From Macrotrachela quadricornifera (taxonomy: Eukaryota; Rotifera; Eurotatoria; Philodinida; Philodinidae), in the NCBI GenBank assembly GCA_022393335.1, contig JAJEKB010001148.1, positions 94,606 through 158,605 of the forward strand: a stretch of 64,000 bases of DNA, read 5' to 3'. Positions 61,301 to 64,000 of this stretch are shown here, piece by piece. The notes under the pieces were generated by a model that was not told the DNA's origin, searched no databases, and saw only the letters and a list, made by a program, of their open reading frames with translations. Numbering within the stretch: the stretch's first letter is position 1; each line of letters opens with the position of its first letter. A program made the translations under genes and the position numbers.

Positions 61301-62611
61301 TTTTGTTCTTTATGTAAAACATATAATTTAAGTACTGTTGTTGCATGAAATACATAATTTCCTGCTTTCCAAAATACTAATGCAACTTTATTGTAATATG
61401 AAGCTAATTGTTGTGGTCGTGGTGTTTTTTTTGAAATTGTTGTAAAAGCATGAATATCTTCAACTGCTTTGAATGCTTCCTAAAATTAAATTTTTCGAAA
61501 TTAATAAATAGAATATACAAGTTTTTCTTTTCATAAACTGAATTATATTAAATATATATTAGTCTGATCTGAAACATTATTTGAAATTATAGAAGACTAG
61601 CTCATGTTATGGCTGATCAATAAAAGATTTCTATTCAAATTGAATTGAATAGATTGCAAAGTATTATCAAATATATATACCTGCCATAATTCCATAGCAA
61701 TAGCTGTATCAAGTTGTACTAAACGTGTTTCTAAATGAAGTGCCTGTGTTTCCGGTAATTGAAAATTGACACTATACATTTGTTGAGAATATTTTTGTGA
61801 TTGTGTAAAATGTGTTCGAATCGTATCGCATAATTTTCGAAATTCTGGTCGTCGATTATATTGTTGACAAAAACGAAAGCCCATTTGTGCAACTTCTTGA
61901 TAGATTTTTTCAACTCGATTATTATTTTTTAATAAATCTAAACATTGTTTATATGATTCCCAAACAAATTTTAACCATGGTGCCAACATATCACGATCTG
62001 TACGATCTTGTTGGGATTCACCACTTACAGCACTTAGCAAGAGACTAAAAAGATTATATATATATGATTATTAATATTAATTTAAATAATATTAATTTAA
62101 GATACCTTTCTGGTGTTTGAAGTACTTCCAAATCATCGATATCGACCAATGCATTTGTTGCTTCTTTACGAGCATTTAAACAACGTTGTTCACCATGTTT
62201 AAGAAATTTCATGATAACATCTTCAAGTGATTTAACTGATACCTAAAAAAGAAAATCGAAATAAAATTATTTAAATATTAAAATAAAATTTTATTAAACT
62301 AACTGTTTGTGCTATTGTTTTATATTGATGAAGACCATCTTTTGCAACTTGACTCTTTTTTAATTCAACACATAAATCTAAAAGTTTTTCCATTAATGGT
62401 TCGTGTGTTTTTGTCCATGTTCGATGACGACGTGATTTAACAACTTCAAGAAGAGTTTCCAAAGCACGTTGTTTTTTACCTACTTCAATTAGTTCTAAAT
62501 AAAAAAAAAAAAATATATATATGTAAATATTTATTTAAAAAAATAAATAATAAAATCGTAAAATTTACCATCTGCTCGTTTTAGAGCACTTTCGGGTTTC
62601 ATAAAGACCAT
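58317..62611 (-). CDS. EIF3A: Eukaryotic translation initiation factor 3 subunit A
   Basis: Core scaffold of eIF3 on the 40S ribosome. It starts [20 protein letters not shown], the family N-terminus, followed by helical repeats ([40 protein letters not shown]) and the PCI module through about 60700 ([36 protein letters not shown]). A very long charged coiled coil follows (60480-59500; [39 protein letters not shown]). The C-terminus is Arg/Asp/Gly-rich, with about ten RRDD units at 58925-59040, the counterpart of the DDDRGPRRG-type repeats of vertebrate eIF3a but with its own motif. It ends RDYGSNNRE. About eleven exons. The small upstream gene ends 84 bp before this ATG. Confidence 0.96.
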
Positions 62612-62694
62612 TGTTATAATTTAAATATTTGTTTTTATAGTTGTTTTTTGATTGAATAGAGATGAAAAGATATTTTTTTATTATCTAAAATATA

Positions 62695-63050
62695 TTAAAG
62701 ATGATTTATTGTTTCCATTATAGAAAAATATAATTTTCGATTAGGTATTAAATGTGAATTAAGCTAAATAAAAAAAAAATTTTATTTAATTTAATTAAAA
62801 AAACAAAGACAGATCTATATCTCACTCGAATTGTATTTAACAAATCAAATGTTGAAAATGATACTGAACTATTTTTATTTGCCATTTGTTCAAGAATATT
62901 TTTGATAAAATCTATTGTTGTTTCCACTATTTTATCAACAGCGGCGATATCAATATCCGACGATGATGATTTTCGAGCAGCAAGAATGATAGTCGTACGT
63001 AAATAGGAGATAAAATTGGTTTGTTCGCTATCGTCGACCTCACTACTCAT
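62695..63050 (-). CDS. Small helical protein, possible histone-fold
   Basis: Two exons. Exon 1 (63050-62827) starts MSSEVDDSEQTNFISYLRTT and gives three predicted helices (FISYLRTTIILAARKS; AAVDKIVETTIDFIKNILEQ-MA; STFDLLNTIR) with short-long-short spacing, like a histone fold such as TAF13 or a CENP family protein. A 60-bp intron (GTGAGA...TTTAG) leads to LNSHLIPNRKLYFSIMETIN-HL-stop. The family is not certain; the call rests on helix pattern only. It ends 84 bp before eIF3a on the same strand, and an acceptor (ATTTTAG, 62685) lies nine bases after the stop. Confidence 0.6.
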
Positions 63051-63484
63051 CGGATCAGTTAATAGGATACAAAAAAAAAATTTCACAAGAAAAATTTCGT
63101 TCTATTCTATATACTCAAGTAATACAGCAGACATCTTGCAATGTTTTTTTCAGGTCTCCTTTGATCGATGTACGTAAGAATTTTTTCTTCAATCCTAAAA
63201 ACTTTTATTTTGTATCGCTCATAACTCAAGATTTTGTTAAGTAAATTATTCAATAAAATTTTTATCAAAACTAATGATTTTTAGTACTTACCGATAACTG
63301 TACACTAGTGCCATCTATTTATTAAAAATATAGCATATATTCATCCTAGTCTGGCTTATGATGTATTGATGAAGAGATTTTCAAAAAGTTTTTTGTTGAA
63401 ATGAATGAAAATATTTGGTTTTAACATCTCTTATAAGAGAAGTTTCCCAGATGCCAGAGCTTTTTTGAGCCGGGGTTTAATGTA
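63051..63484. other. Upstream region of the small gene
   Basis: AT-rich. No gene or clear promoter motif recognised. Confidence 0.5.
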
Positions 63485-64000
63485 TCTTATAGATGGCGAT
63501 GAATTATATTTATGGTTAAAAGAGTTCGAGTTCATGGTGTGTTCTTGACGAAATATCGAGATTTTAGTGAATTTCCTCTATATAGAACCCTACTTCTCCT
63601 GCACAACCTTATTTTTGAATTTCTGACATGAAACTTTACCCACATAAAGACTTCAGTTAAACTAGCTTGCAGAAAAAAATTCCCAACTTTTCAACGAAGT
63701 CTCATCAAGATATGAAGATGACAAGATAAGACCTTTTTTCCTATAGATAGTATATACAGCATCTATTTTTTGAAATCTTCATATCTCGACTAGACTTCAT
63801 CGAAACGTTCGAAAGTTTTTCTTGCAAGCTAGTTAAGCTGAAGTCTTTATATGGGTAAAGTTTCATATCAAAAATTTGAAAATAAGGTTGTGCAAGAAAA
63901 GTAGGATTCTATACAGGGAAAATTCACCAAAACCTTGATATCTTATCAGAAACACACCATGGATCCGAACTCTTTTAACCATAAACATAATTCACTGAGA
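63485..64000. mobile_element. Fold-back repeat at the right edge
   Basis: Left arm 63485-63715 and right arm 63765-64000 are inverted copies: GGTTAAAAGAGTTCGAGTTC against the complement at 63967-63985, and ACATAAAGACTTCAGTTAAA against TTAAGCTGAAGTCTTTATAT. The centre is near 63740. The right arm reaches the window edge, so the true end is not seen. Confidence 0.8.

Overview
This is a eukaryotic, animal, AT-rich window. It holds many short introns (about 45-70 bp, GT-AG), metazoan genes (semaphorin, afadin, TMEM39, dynamitin, eIF3a, MEIOB) and small DNA transposon relics. The compact AT-rich introns, close same-strand gene pairs and splice acceptors lying directly on start codons fit a spliced-leader-using invertebrate. 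A bdelloid-type rotifer is my best guess, but this is inference. Gene coordinates below span all coding exons including introns.

Layout. 1-7170 (minus): a run of semaphorin, SPFH/band-7 protein and a partial unknown gene, with a hairpin MITE and a 585-bp hAT-type MITE in introns. 7889-9791 (plus): an RNF13/Goliath-type PA-TM-RING ubiquitin ligase. 9.8-12.2 kb: non-coding, with a TATA-like site and a GC-richer block. 12.2-14.9 kb (minus): a PTB-domain adaptor with a possible alternative first exon. 17.6-25.3 kb (minus): afadin/canoe. 26.1-27.0 kb (plus): deoxynucleoside kinase. 27.2-29.3 kb (minus): MEIOB. 29.8-31.7 kb (minus): a divergent cyclin carrying a 177-bp hAT-type MITE. 33.4-38.7 kb (plus): single-exon TMEM39, then DCTN2 with a 1.3-kb fold-back element in one intron. 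40.1-50.4 kb (plus): a dispersed tandem family of four small secreted-protein genes. 53.1-54.8 kb (minus): a proline-rich disordered protein. 55.4-63.05 kb (minus): four closely spaced genes, a possible histone-fold protein, eIF3a, mitochondrial GatC and an F-box/LRR protein. The right edge is another fold-back repeat.

The most unusual part is 40.1-50.4 kb. Four genes share a promoter block, a 5'UTR intron, a signal-peptide exon, two phase-1 introns and a 3' end. Their mature exons are unrelated in sequence: a TEKDPLV repeat, a Gly/Arg/His/Tyr-rich protein, an NGW repeat with Lys-Arg-Arg sites, and a His-rich protein. This looks like a cassette in which a constant expression-and-secretion frame carries interchangeable low-complexity peptides. 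Two members share a 3'UTR stem-loop with paired changes between copies.

Other themes are likely polycistronic transcription with trans-splicing, a meiosis gene (MEIOB) of special interest if the host is a bdelloid, and several MITE and fold-back insertions with exact target-site duplications inside introns.
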